From Metridium senile (taxonomy: Eukaryota > Cnidaria > Anthozoa > Actiniaria > Metridiidae), in the NCBI GenBank assembly GCA_949775045.1, contig OX459101.1, positions 13,318,347-13,382,346 of the forward strand: a stretch of DNA of 64,000 nucleotides, in the 5' to 3' direction. The notes under the pieces were generated by a model that worked only from the letters and a program-made list of their open reading frames with translations, did not search any database and was not told the origin of the DNA. Positions within the stretch are counted from its first letter, which is position 1. Every line of letters starts with the position of its first letter. A program made the translations under genes and the position numbers. This document shows positions 50,801 to 61,369 of the stretch, one piece after another.

Positions 50801-53800
50801 ATACTCAATTAAAAATATATATGGTTCGTATGATGATGATCTTCGCGGAATGGTAAGCAAAATTTGGGGACTTTAATTGCTTACTATTCCGCCCGGGTAT
50901 TACGAGACGATCTAGATCATACATACTTTCATATTAAACCGTGGATTAGACCAATATATACGGTGGCCCATATACGCAATGCTTGAATATATATATTTTG
51001 GGCACAAGTATGTTATAAATGAATAAAATGTTACTTCTTAGTGCACAAATATATATTATTAAATGAAATATATTTTTAAACGCATAAACATATTTCTCAG
51101 GAGGGAGGGGGTGTCTCCTGGGAAAAGGCGTGTTGAGGGATCACTCAATTGTGACGTCACGACTTTTTACATCTCGATTCAAAATGGCGACGATTGTTGA
51201 GCTCGGTTTTTACAACAAAAACATTCGATTTTCTTCGCATTGCTGAACTTTTGTTTACTAGTGAGAGTTCTTTGATATTTAATAGTATCCAATCCTTCAC
51301 TGTAGCTAAATTGTATGGTCAGATTCGATGGAAATACTGCTTTTCTATCCAGTTTCGTGATGAACTGTGATGTCGGTCAAGTGCTGTTGATATGCAGGTT
51401 TTTTACAAGTACACGAACGTAAAAGCACAATGGATCAGTATTTTTCATCCAGAATAGGAGGTTTATGCAAACACATGCTAATCTTCGGATCTGTGAAGTT
51501 TCTCTCTGTTTGGCGTTGTGGTTGTTCTCATCAATCGATTTGAAGGCTGATCTTACGAACTACAAGGAATCCACTACTTGTCAGAGTCGAAACGAACCTG
51601 CATGAACCGCGAACCCGACAGGTTAGTAAATGTATTCCTGAAGTTTAGTGCTTAATTACCTTGCTTTTGAACCTTGGTATGAATGTTTATGCTGATTCAA
51701 TGAGCTAAATGCATTCATTTAAGATCGTATGCATGTGTATTTTAAAATAGCTATGTAAAAATGTTCTTAAACTATAAACACCTGTACCCACTTTTTAAAC
51801 TGATATATTATTTATTTGGCTTCATAATCAATTATTTTTGTTAGTAGAATTTGATACAGTGCAGTAAAAAACTTTCTGCTGTCCAGTTTTCACATCAAAG
51901 CTTACTGAATTTAATAATAATATATAACATGAAATTAATTATAATTTTCAAATAATAATTTGAAAATATTAAAGGGTACACATTTTTAGCTAATATGAGT
52001 GTTAGAAATTACTTAAAAAATATTTCTTACAAACGGAAATTAAGTTAAATGATGATGACTTAAACTTTTTTTTTTTTTTTTTTTGCAGGTTAAATGGCTG
52101 GAAAAGATACCACACTATTTCAGCACTGTGAACAGTGGATATGATAATTATTTGTTAGTTTACACTGAACTGTTCCATGTATGTCACCTTAGCCTGCGTT
52201 GCCGGTGGTCTGCGTGATTTGGGAGAGAAGAAAAATGGAAAGAAAAAGACCACAGTCTTTCCTCCTCTCTTTCTCGCAACCCCGCAGACTGCCGTCATCG
52301 CAGGCAATTGTCATCTTGTTTATGCCAGTAACTGGATAAACTTGCAGAAACAATCCATGTTTATCATGTTTGAATATAACTTAGATGAGCTGTATGTTAA
52401 CTCAAAGACCCCAAGTATACTAGAGCAAAAAGACTATATCCATGAGATAGAATCAAATTGTTACTGTATGTGTAACACATTTTATTTTGTGACCATAAGT
52501 CACTATCCAAAACAAGGACAGTGGTAATGAGGTATGGTTTTCTTTTGTATTTATTAGAATTCTTACCATCAATCAGCCAATGAGTATGTTTGGTCAGGTC
52601 AGTCAAGCATAAACAAAGAGGGCAAAACAAAATTATGGTCACAACCATTTGTCAGCCTCTTTGAAGTTGCCAGATTTCATAACCTACCCCACCCCGTCCA
52701 TTAACTCTGGTTTAATGATACTGAATAAATATAGTGACTAAATACAAACTATTGCTTAGTAACTATTTTGTTTTTATAGAGCGAAAAAAAGTAACAGTTT
52801 CTATTTAGTGACTATTTAGTCAATATCACTCAACCAGAAACATCAAAATACAAAAGAAAACAAAACCTCATTGTAACTTAAATCTCTTATCTTTGATAGT
52901 GACCAATAGTCACTACATAAGAACTATTATACTGTTGCAATTTTTTTTATTTCATGAATATAGTGTTGTTGCTCTATCAAACTTGTGTGTGCCCTGCCCC
53001 ATAACTGCTGTTTTGAATGCAACATGATACCAGTTTGCCATTCATAACTAAAAAGGTACAACACATGCTTATTTTAATAAAAACATTGATTTTATTGCTA
53101 TGGATTGTCAGACAATTTATCTTTTAACATTAAAATTAAGTAAATTTGCAATTCTCTTCCATCAATCAAGCACAATTTGTCAAGAATACTAATTAGTAAA
53201 AGTAGGGTTCTCAAGATATTCGACTCGCACAAAAATTGATATTTTTGGGATTGTTTTCTTGTTCCTTAAGATGCATGAAAATATACTATGAAAATGCCTG
53301 GAGGCCTAGAAGTTTCTTTTATGTACCACATGACCAATTTAAAGTAAAATGATTGGCCAATTTCAACAAGCATTTTACCACTAGTGATTTTTTATAGTAT
53401 ATATAGTAGAGAGAACAAATTAATATTGGTAAAATATGTATCTTGAATACCAAAGTATCAACCTAAGATACCAAAGTACCTTGACGAATAATGAATTTAA
53501 ATGTCAAAATGGATATTGTAATAAATAACAATTATAAAGCAAAAGGTATTTTATTATGAACTCACAACAAATATTAAAAATACAGACAGACAGTGCCCTT
53601 TTGCTCAGATTTATTATTATTAAACAGTAAAAGCCCTCAAAGCATTATAGTTATCTGTCATGCAACAACACAAGCCAGAATACAAACAGCTTCGAAGGTA
53701 TTCTTGCTATATGTCAATTAAGCACAATTTCAAAAAGCAATTATAGTAGTATTTCTATTGGGTTTCTATTTGACCTTAATAACACAGTACAGAAACATAG

Positions 53801-56800
53801 TATATTAAAAGTTTAGCACAATTACAACATGCAATTTTAAAGCATAAATTAGTATAGAGCAAAGCACTAAAACCATGAAAACAAATAAAAAATACAATGT
53901 AGTTAGGCTGCGTTCATTATGTATGGCAGAGGAGGAGGGGGGGGATTACAGGTGAAACACCCCTCTCACAATTCTCAAAAAATTTAACAATCCCCCCTCT
54001 CAAGAATAAAAATGTATCCACTCCCCCTTGGTATCCCTCCCCCCCCCCCCCTTTTCGGATAAAAAAAATTCACATCCCCCTTTTCTTGAAATTTTTTTTC
54101 CAGATCTCCCCTCAATTTCACCTGCCCCTCCCCCCCCCTCTGCCATACAAAATGAACGCAGCCTTACTATAACTTACAGTCTCTATTTAGTGACTATTAA
54201 CTCAATGTCATTCAACCAAAACATCAGATACAAAGAAAACAATAACTCTTTACACTGTCTTTGACAGTGACCATAGTCAGTATTAAGTATAGGAAATATT
54301 ACACAGTCATGCAGTAGCAAATTGAATATTTCATGGATAAAGTATTTAAAGTGCTTTATTGATTTAACTTTTAAAAATATATCAACAATTTCAATGTATA
54401 CAAAGCAATATTACCTCAGATTAATGCAATAAGTGTAATTTGTAATTTGTATTTTTTGATACAAATAGTGATAGTCAAACAAAAACAAAAAATCATAACC
54501 TATCGAAATCATGTACAGGATAAGTTCTTTACCGTTCAAAAGGGCGAGAAACTACACAAAAATCGATGAGAAGAACTACAGCGCCAAATAAAACCAAAAT
54601 CGAACTGGCTAGAGTTAATCCTATAACCAATATAACCTCCTATTTTCAAAATTCTCCATAAAGTTTTACCAACGAAATCACTATGTTTTCAAACGAAGGT
54701 TGGCCATTATCGATTACGAACTGCAGCCTTCCCGAGAAGTTGTAACCAAAAAATACAGTCAAATATAAAAGTATTTCGATATCAATTGCGCTCAACTAGT
54801 AAATATATAAGCAAAGAACACTCACTATGGATTAACTACTTTATACAATGTGCTGTTTTACCTCATTTTTACCTCGTTTTCTAAATTTCAAAATGGCTCG
54901 CTCGAACTAAACTGATAAGATTCACTGCCGTATCCATGTGACGTCACACTTGTGTGATCCATAAACAGAGAAGCTAATTTGAATAAAATAGAGTCATCCC
55001 CTCCCTCCTGATATTTCTCAATACACAAAAATTACTCACAGTACACGAATATATTTTCTCAATACACAAAAGTTACTCACAGTACACGAATATATTTTCT
55101 CAATAGACAAAAGTTACTCACAGTACACGAATATATTTTCTCAATACACAAAAGTTAAGACTCACAATAGACGAATGAATTTTCTCAATGCACAAAAGTT
55201 AAGACTCGCAGTACACGAATATATTTTTGCAATGCACAAAAGTTTTAACGGAAACTGGGACCGACTCTGCACTAATAGAGGCCTAGTTTCGTTTGGGGGA
55301 AGCAATATTTTGTCTTCGCAAGCTAGCATGTTTTGTTACAACTGTGGTGCATTAATACAACATTTATTACTCAGATACTATTTCCAGAAGGGGTTCTCAC
55401 AAAAGAAGATGTTGTTGTTGTTTTTGGCGAAATATCACGACACTGAAATGTCTCTGTGAAGTCTTCAAACACAATTGTATGACATGGGACTGAAAAGAAG
55501 GCATGTATCCTACAACATTCAGATCGAAGTGCGCCAGGAAATAATTAATAATTTGAATGGCCCGGGGTGTTCGAGAGGATATCATTCGCACTGGTATACC
55601 CTACCCTAAGATTGAAAGGCATTCAAGTACATGTAGCACGAAGCCGGCGGTAGTCGAGGGGCTTTGTCGAGAGCTGGATCCTAAAGAGAAGACAGTATAC
55701 GAATCCTGGACCTAACTATGCGTGGCATACTGATGGGTATGGTAAACTCAAACCGTACGGTTTCCTTGTACATCCATGTATAGATACTAGGATAGGATAA
55801 TATACATGCCTTCTTTTCAGTCCCCAACATCTTCTTTTGTGAGAATCCCTTCTGGAAATAGTATCTGAGTAATTCATCGCTGCCGCGGGAATCGTTTTTT
55901 CCCACGATGTTTTGTCCACAGCTTGGACAAAACGCAAATAAAAGTTGTATTAATACACCACAGCTGTAACAAAACATGCTAGCTTGCGAAGACAAAATAT
56001 GGCTTCCCTTAAACGAAACCAGGCCTCTATTAGTGCAGAGTCGGTCCCAGTTGCCGGTAAAACTTTTGTGTATTGAGAAAATATATTCGTGTACTGCGAG
56101 TCTTAACTTTTGTGCATTGAAAAAATATATTTGTGTACTGTGAGTAACTTTTGTGTATTGAGAAAATATATTCGTGTATTGTGAGTCTTAACTTTTGTGT
56201 ATTGAGAAAATATATTCGTGTATTGTGAGTCTTAACTTTTGTGTATTGAGAAAATATATTCGTGTACTGTGAGTAACTTTTGTGTATTGAGAAAATATAT
56301 AAGTGTACTAGTACTGTGAGTAACTTTTGTGTATTGAGAAAATATATTCGTGTACTGTAAGTAACTTTTGTGTATTGAGAAATATGTTTATGCGTTTAAA
56401 AATATATTTCATTCAATAAATATATATTTGTGCACTAAGAAGTAACATTTTATTCATTTATAACATACTTGTGCCCAAAATATATATTCAAGCATTGAGT
56501 ATATGGGCCACCGTAAATATATACCGACGTAACAGTTCCGCTCAGTGACCACGAATAATAGTTTCAAGTCGAGGTTCAAGTTGATGCGCATATCAAAACT
56601 ATAATTTATCATGAGCAGCAACACGAATCTGGACTTGGAACTATTATTGATGGTCACAGGCGGAAATATGAAAAAGGACTATTGATACAAATTGATTATC
56701 AATAAATATCAATAATTGATAAAAATTGATATCTCACGCAGATTGTTTTCAATTAATCATTTTTTATCAATTCATTTTCAATTTTATCAATTAATTATCA

Positions 56801-57356
56801 ATCAGACTGTGTCGGAAGTATGTATCTATCTATATATCTATACAAAGTTCATTCTTTGTTTATATGATACCTTAAAGGATCTTGGCAGGGAACCCTGAAC
56901 AAAGTTTCAATTTTATCAACTGACTACGTCGGGAATACATATATATCTATACAAAGTTCATTCGTCATGTAATTGATTGTTATGATACCTTAAAGGATCT
57001 CGGCAGGGAATCCACGGCGGTTGTAATACAGATGCATCAGGTATCGTCTCTAAGAATGGATAGATAGTCTTTCTTGTGTATGAAAACCCATACAGACCAT
57101 CTTCAGGGAAAACAATGATTTCAGCATTCATTGATTTAGCCTTACTCGCTTGCTCTCGATAAACATCAATGTTAGTTAACATTGTATTTAACGCTTCTTG
57201 CCTGGTTGGCTTACTAAATGGTACAAAGATAGCTTGGTGTTCAAATATCGCAGCTACATATTCCTTACGATATTCCTTACGATATTCCTTACGATCACAT
57301 AAAACGAAACCAAATAACGGCATAAAAGATAGCCAAATAAGAAGTAGGATGGCCAT
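43674..57356 (-). CDS. Vanin/biotinidase-type CN-hydrolase, two exons
   Basis: 56989-57356 (368 nt, phase 2 end) joins 43674-44856 (1183 nt) to give 516 residues, the usual length for the pantetheinase/biotinidase family. The CN-hydrolase triad is visible: E85 in FPEDGLYGF, K187 in YHKQNLY and C220 in FTCFDMLF. Family landmarks are WIPCRDP, DPHCPPDMRYQYNTDVVFD and the C-terminal vanin domain with CQNKLCCNLVYE. There is a signal peptide and no C-terminal hydrophobic anchor signal, so it is probably secreted rather than GPI-anchored. Family members hydrolyse pantetheine or biocytin amide bonds; which one applies cannot be told from sequence. The intron is 12.1 kb and full of mobile elements. 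Confidence 0.92.
44955..45146. mobile_element. Family A MITE, copy 9
   Basis: Both arms are present, with a decayed right tip, about 100 bp upstream (in transcript order) of the CN-hydrolase exon 2 acceptor. Confidence 0.8.
45835..46395 (-). mobile_element. LINE reverse-transcriptase C-terminal fragment
   Basis: An intact 121-codon frame at 46028-46393 includes FRTCIRPITEYACPAFHDSL, ELEAVQKRAIRIIFP and LYLHTCRLNLRKKRKFNTSF, the C-terminus of a CR1/Jockey-like ORF2. It has a 3' UTR and a (TAGA)n tail at 45837-45855. Confidence 0.85.
46400..47416. other. CN-hydrolase intron, nothing recognised
   Basis: About 1 kb of AT-rich sequence without a clear repeat or exon. Confidence 0.4.
47417..48862. 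mobile_element. MITE-like element (TAGCCTCCTCCGCAGGCA ends) with a nested insert
   Basis: TAGCCTCCTCCGCAGGCA is mirrored at 48845-48862. A second element with AAGCCTCGGCCAAACGGCAA ends fills 47584-48838. A solo relative of the outer left end is at 2799-2870. Confidence 0.7.
47584..48838. mobile_element. Element with GATGATAGTT subterminal repeats
   Basis: Left CGGCAATGATAGTTGATGAT and right ATCATCAACTATCATAGCCG are inverted. Further clusters of ACTATCATCGACTATCATGG and GATGATAGT lie at 48495-48620 and 48765-48785. No transposase is seen. Confidence 0.75.
48987..50009. mobile_element. Non-autonomous DNA element, 1.0 kb
   Basis: CTGGAAGCAATGAGGTGATA plus CCCA at the left is the exact complement of the right end. 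No coding capacity. Confidence 0.75.
50828..50890. mobile_element. SINE tail fragment
   Basis: GATGATGATCTTCGCGG and GGGACTTTAA match the 3' part of the SINE at 24366-24523. Confidence 0.55.
52190..52310. repeat. Small palindromic MITE inside the 5.6-kb transposon
   Basis: AGCCTGCGTTGCCGGTGGTC at the left is loosely mirrored by GCAGACTGCCGTCATCGCAG. The ORF across it is not a gene. Confidence 0.45.
53904..54166. mobile_element. MITE with TAGGCTGCGTTCATT ends and G/C homopolymers
   Basis: AGGCTGCGTTCATTATGTAT and GGCAGAGG then a G run are mirrored by a C run then CTCTGCCATACAAAATGAAC. It is nested in the 5.6-kb transposon. Confidence 0.8.
55010..55245. repeat. Subterminal minisatellite, left arm of a palindrome
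   Basis: About five units with CTCAATACACAAAAGTTACT and CACAGTACACGAATATATTT. The inverted counterpart is at 56060-56375. Confidence 0.85.
55246..55795 (+). pseudogene. Broken rve/DDE integrase gene with zinc-ribbon N-terminus
   Basis: Plus-strand pieces read MFCYNCGALIQ, LLRYYFQKGFSQKKML, MGLKRRHVSYNIQI, NNLNGPGCSRGYHSHW and NPGPNYAWHTDGYGKLKPYG then FLVHPCIDTR. The W-H-x-D-G-Y-x-K-L-K block carries the first acidic residue of an rve-type core. Several stops and frame changes interrupt it and the rest of the catalytic domain is absent. Confidence 0.7.
55796..56060 (-). pseudogene. Inverted, internally deleted copy of the integrase N-terminus
   Basis: The minus strand reads SSQASMFCYSCGVLIQLLFA, FCPSCGQNIVG and ELLRYYFQKGFSQKKMLGTE. 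It keeps the two CxxC knuckles of the zinc ribbon that the plus-strand copy has partly lost. It lacks about 80 bp found in the other arm. Confidence 0.68.
56060..56375. repeat. Subterminal minisatellite, right arm
   Basis: About seven inverted units with AACTTTTGTGTATTGAGAAA and ATATATTCGTGTACTGTGAG, some with an extra TCTT. Confidence 0.85.
56530..56680. mobile_element. Family B MITE, copy 2
   Basis: It matches the 8045-8204 element arm for arm, and abuts the right target duplication of the 5.6-kb transposon. Confidence 0.75.
56800..57016. repeat. Tandem duplication containing the CN-hydrolase exon 1 donor
   Basis: The blocks ATCTATACAAAGTTCATTC and ATGATACCTTAAAGGATCT, then CGGCAGGGAA, occur at about 56838-56892 and again at 56946-57010. 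The second is the real exon end and donor. Confidence 0.8.
56989..57356 (-). CDS. CN-hydrolase exon 1
   Basis: The start is taken at MAILLLIWLSFMPLFGFVLC, a signal peptide, because the longer upstream frame runs into a foldback transposon. Three identical 12-base units encode RKEY three times just after the predicted cleavage site. YVAAIFEHQAIFVP begins the hydrolase fold. Donor TTAAG|GTATCA. Confidence 0.88.
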
Positions 57357-57440
57357 CGTCGCAAGAATTGCTACGTGATATTTTGTCAAGAATGTGATCT
57401 CACCTTCGCTGTAAAAATACGCTGTAGGTCTAAAGTTCAA

Positions 57441-58271
57441 ACAGAACCACAGGTAGCCCAAGCTATACATTTGTACGTTTTTTAGCAATATGACGAAATA
57501 TTTAAAATGCAATAAAAATAAACATGTCTACCTGTGTGTTGTGTTTTTCTTTGCATTCCTGTGAAGTTTCAGGCCATTTCCTTCAATTTTGAGTGATTTA
57601 TGGCTGTTGTTCCCCAGCGTCCTAAGAAGAGGGGAAGGTAGCACACTCGGACGAGTTCGCTCCCCAGGTAGCCTCTAGAAATTCGCTTCTAGCTCGCCCA
57701 AAATTACAAATCTCGCCAAAATTCCTTCGGATTATCTTTGCCCGATAGTCACTCCTTCCACTAAACCAAAGTTCTTTTCAAAACTCGAACGCTGTGTCTT
57801 ACATTTTTTAACACCGAATCGTTATGGTTTTTCCTACTCTGGTTTAACCGAAGAACAAAAGAAGAACACGTAGTCTCCACAGTAGAAAGCGGACGTAATC
57901 TCCTGCTTACAGGAAAGCGTTCGAGTTTTGAAAATAACTTTGGTTTAGTGGAAGGAGTGACTATAGGTCAAAGATAATCCGAAGGAATTTTGGCGAGATT
58001 CGTAATTTTGGGCGAGCTAGAAGCGAATTTCTGGAGGCTACCTGGAGCGAACTCGTCCGAGTGTGCTACCACCTTCCCCTCTTCTTAGGACGCTGGGGAA
58101 CAACAGCCATAAATCACTCAAAATTGAAGGAAATGGCCTGAAACTTCACAGGAATGCAAAGAAAAACACAACACACAGGTAGACATGTTTATTTATATTG
58201 CATTTTAAATATTTCGTCATATTGCTAAAAAACGTACAAATGCATAGCTTGGGCTACCTGTGACAGAACCA
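57441..58271. mobile_element. Long-TIR foldback transposon with 9-bp target duplication (MULE-like)
   Basis: The arms at 57448-57793 and 57916-58262 are near-perfect inverted repeats of about 346 bp around a 122-bp loop. ACAGAACCA lies directly outside both ends (57441-57449 and 58263-58271). Long TIRs plus a 9-bp duplication are the hallmark of Mutator-like elements; no transposase is present. It lies about 90 bp upstream of the CN-hydrolase ATG. Confidence 0.85.
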
Positions 58272-58469
58272 GAAAATACCGGAAATATATTTTGATGGCC
58301 TCTAAATATAGACCCCCTGCAGAAAAAAGAAAAAACATTAATTTCTATCAGGAGAAAGATAAAGCGCCAAAACTTTTCGTTCACCCAACCCAGAATGCAC
58401 TGCGCGCGGCGTTGCAATCTGAAACTACAGAACTAAGCACGTATTTCCTTTGCTGTCAGTCTCCAAAAA

Positions 58470-58566
58470 TAACAACAACAACAACAACAACAACAATGCT
58501 TTATTGTAATTTACAATATAATATATACATACAATATATATAATATATACATACATACATACATAC
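58470..58566. repeat. (AAC)n, TATA and (ACAT)n microsatellites
   Basis: Short simple repeats at the 3' end of the following LINE fragment, probably its tail. Confidence 0.8.
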
Positions 58567-59670
58567 CGTACTTTATTGAAAGCTCCTAAAAAGGCTTTTC
58601 AGTAACAATTTACAATAAAAAGGGTAAATATTATTGAACGAATGATAAATGTTTATAAAATATTATTTACTAACATTTTACTAAAATTTGATTTTTATAT
58701 TGTTTTTTAAATTGATTGATCAGGCTAAGGTCCTTGAGTTCTTTGTCCATATTGTTCAATGTCTTTGTAGCCTTATATGTGAAAGTCCTGATGGTGTCTT
58801 GTATAGAGGCGTATCTAAGAGATCACAGTTTCGTGTGTACGGCGAGTGTGGATATCAGCGTATTTTGCTGCTTAAGTAGGCTGGAGTAAGATTGTTATAG
58901 CATTTGAAAGCTATAACGGCGTCTCTGTATTCTAGATGTTGTTTTACAGTCATCCAATTCAGCTCGTGTCATAAGGGAGTGACATGGTCGTATTTCTTTG
59001 AATTGGTAATAATCTTGCATGCAAAGTTCTGAACTTGTTGAAGTTTCTTTAGATTCTTCTCAGTTGCGTTAGACCAGACAGTAGAGCAGTACAACAATTT
59101 TTTCATAACAAGTGAATCTAGGTCCTCGTACATATCTTATTAGCAAATTTATCGAGAAGCGATATTTATAGAGAAGCGTAGTATCATCAGATAAAAAAAG
59201 TAAAATGAGAGATTTTTTTACTTAGTTTTACATAAACTATTGTACCAGCCAAAATCTTACTTGCTTAAAAAGCGGACCTTTAGCTCGACGAACGTTGCAG
59301 TAGTTGTCGGGTTAATAAGTAAATCGTTCTCGCAGCACCACTTTGGAATGTTGAGCAGATCTTCTCAGTCTAATTTCATAAGTGCAGATCTGTGTCTGTT
59401 GGTTTGAAAGTTAGGCATACTTTAGTATCGTCAACATATGATTCCATACTGCAGGTGTTGGAAATAGTAGGAACGTCATTTAGGAAGATACAAAACAGTA
59501 ATCAGTGGAGATAGAATTGCACCTTGTGGTACTCCGTGGGTAAGTAGTTGAGGCTCAGATATTATTGAGCCAACGCGTACTGATTGAGAGCGGTCAGCTG
59601 TGAGATAGCTATTGAACCATTGCACAGTTTGAGGAGATGCGCTATAACATACATAAACCACTAAAATCAC
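58567..59670 (-). mobile_element. LINE reverse-transcriptase relic
   Basis: The minus strand includes QTVQWFNSYLTADRSQSVRV, HGVPQGAILSPL (RT motif) and, after many stops, EYRDAVIAFKCYNNLTPAYL. It is a decayed CR1/RTE-like ORF2. Confidence 0.75.
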
Positions 59671-60533
59671 AGAAAAAAAGTGATTCTCTTTGATGAAAAC
59701 AAATTATGCTGACTAATTGAACGCAAACGTTATCTATATCTTTCCGAGTTGTTTTTCTAAAACACTCTACAATTCAGATAATTTGTACTAACACTGATAT
59801 ATTTTCAAATTGTGACATATGCTATTGTTCATTTATTTCTTCTCTGTTTTTTTACCATGCAGTCAATCAATCAAGAAGACTATATTGTTGTTTGCTAAAT
59901 CCTGTTATTTGACAGGCTTTGGCAGTTCTCTTAATTTATGCGTACTTTTTAGGGGTCATTTATGAAATCGACCGCCGATCACCCTTGCCACTTGGACAAA
60001 GGGAATATTGGTATAAATGGCTTCTTTAAACCTTGATGTTAAGATTGGTTGTTTTTAGAAGTGGTGAAAGACCCCATGAAAGAGCTGAAAAGGATGCAAT
60101 TTAGGAATTAATCGAACTCCTCTGAACCAATCAGATTGCAGGATCAGTACTAGTGTTCACAAACTGTATGTGTCTATTTCCAAACAATTAAATGATAAAT
60201 GGGAACACTATCACTGTGTGCAGTCTAGTCATAGATCACTGATATTCAATGGGCCAAACTATTATAACCGGTCATTAAGTTTTGATGCGGCATTCCTACT
60301 AAATTCCGTGATTTAACCAGTCACGAAATTTAACAAAGCCTCCCGAACTTCCCTTGCTCAAACTAATTAAACATTTATAAGAAATATCGATTAATAAATG
60401 TAGCGATGACAATATTTTTCAATCTGCATATTCGTGCCAGACAAAAAAAAACACGCAGCTACGCACATATGGATAACTCGTTAAATAAATTATTCCAAAA
60501 ACATTTGCTTCGTGATTCATTATGCCTGGTTCA
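59671..60533. other. Intergenic, nothing recognised
   Basis: AT-rich, with no exon, RNA gene or clear repeat visible. Confidence 0.4.
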
Positions 60534-60694
60534 CAAAAAGCAGAAGCAGAAGCAGAAGCAGAAGCTGAAGCAACATACACAGACTCAGTTGGGCTTTGCT
60601 CATCAGCCGCAGATGTCTTTTCTCAAACCTAGTCGAGAAATGCTTCACCGTGTATGTTGCTTATGCTTGTTTCGGCGCTAGTGTGAACCAGGCT
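60534..60694. mobile_element. MITE with GCCTGGTTCACA ends
   Basis: GCCTGGTTCACA, an AGCAGA/AGAAGC hexamer run and AGCAACATACAC are mirrored by GTGTATGTTGCTTATGCTTG and GTGTGAACCAGGC. Confidence 0.75.
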
Positions 60695-61360
60695 TTAGGG
60701 TTTTCAAACACTTGAAAGAAATATAAGTATTCAATATAAGTTTTCTGCAAATGTTAGAAAAGCATTGATAGCATGTTTCTTTTTCTGCAAATGTTAGAAG
60801 TTTTTGGTAATAAGTTTCTCCAAGTGGTTTAACCTTATAACCACATACAGCTATTACATTATGTTATTACATGATGTTCTGTTTAAGTAGTAAAGTAACT
60901 TCTGACCTACAGCGGGAACATCATTCATGCCTACACGTATTGTACATGGCTAAAGGTTTAAGAAGACATGAGCTTCGGGGCTACATTCTTGGCAAAAACT
61001 AGTGAGACACTATGTTTTACTGTACGTTTTTCACAATAATTCTCCCCTCCCTCCCCCTCCATGCAAAGTTGGTTTTCAGTTAACATTCCTTGATGGCTGC
61101 CAGACCAACATTGTGAAGTGGGGTAGGGGGTAGTGGCTTTGAAAGCAAATTGAAGGCCAAAAAGCACGCGCGGTAAGGACTGGTCTTCCTGTTTTGAAGC
61201 AGTCTCACTCAGTTGTTGCCGAGATTGTAGGGTTGGTGTTAGGGGAAGTGGGTACTGCATTGATGTACCACCAGAGGTCTAAAAACCTGCTCCTTTCAAG
61301 GCACTCGAGAGTAAAACATCAATACCCTATTGAAGAGAAATTGAACAATTTACACATACA
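60695..61360. other. Intergenic, nothing recognised
   Basis: No supported feature. Confidence 0.4.
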
Positions 61361-61369
61361 TATATATAT

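Larger units (their letters stand above)
50959..56515. mobile_element. 5.6-kb DNA transposon, TACGG...CCGTA ends, 6-bp target duplication, IS3EU-like
   Basis: The outermost ~140 bp are inverted repeats starting TACGGTGGCCCATATAC. AATATA occurs directly outside both ends (50953-50958 and 56516-56521). An rve-integrase fragment and a zinc-ribbon fragment lie near the right end. TACGG termini, a 6-bp duplication and an IS3-like integrase fit my recollection of the eukaryotic IS3EU group, but this needs a database check. The coding region is broken, so it is non-autonomous. It sits in the CN-hydrolase intron. Confidence 0.75.

Noticed and set aside
52177..52527. 116-codon frame with AGGLRDLGEKKNGKKK
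   Set aside because: It spans a small palindromic MITE inside a transposon and has no recognisable domain.
57357..57512. Longer N-terminus for the CN-hydrolase
   Set aside because: The upstream part of that frame lies in the foldback transposon; the internal Met gives a proper signal peptide.
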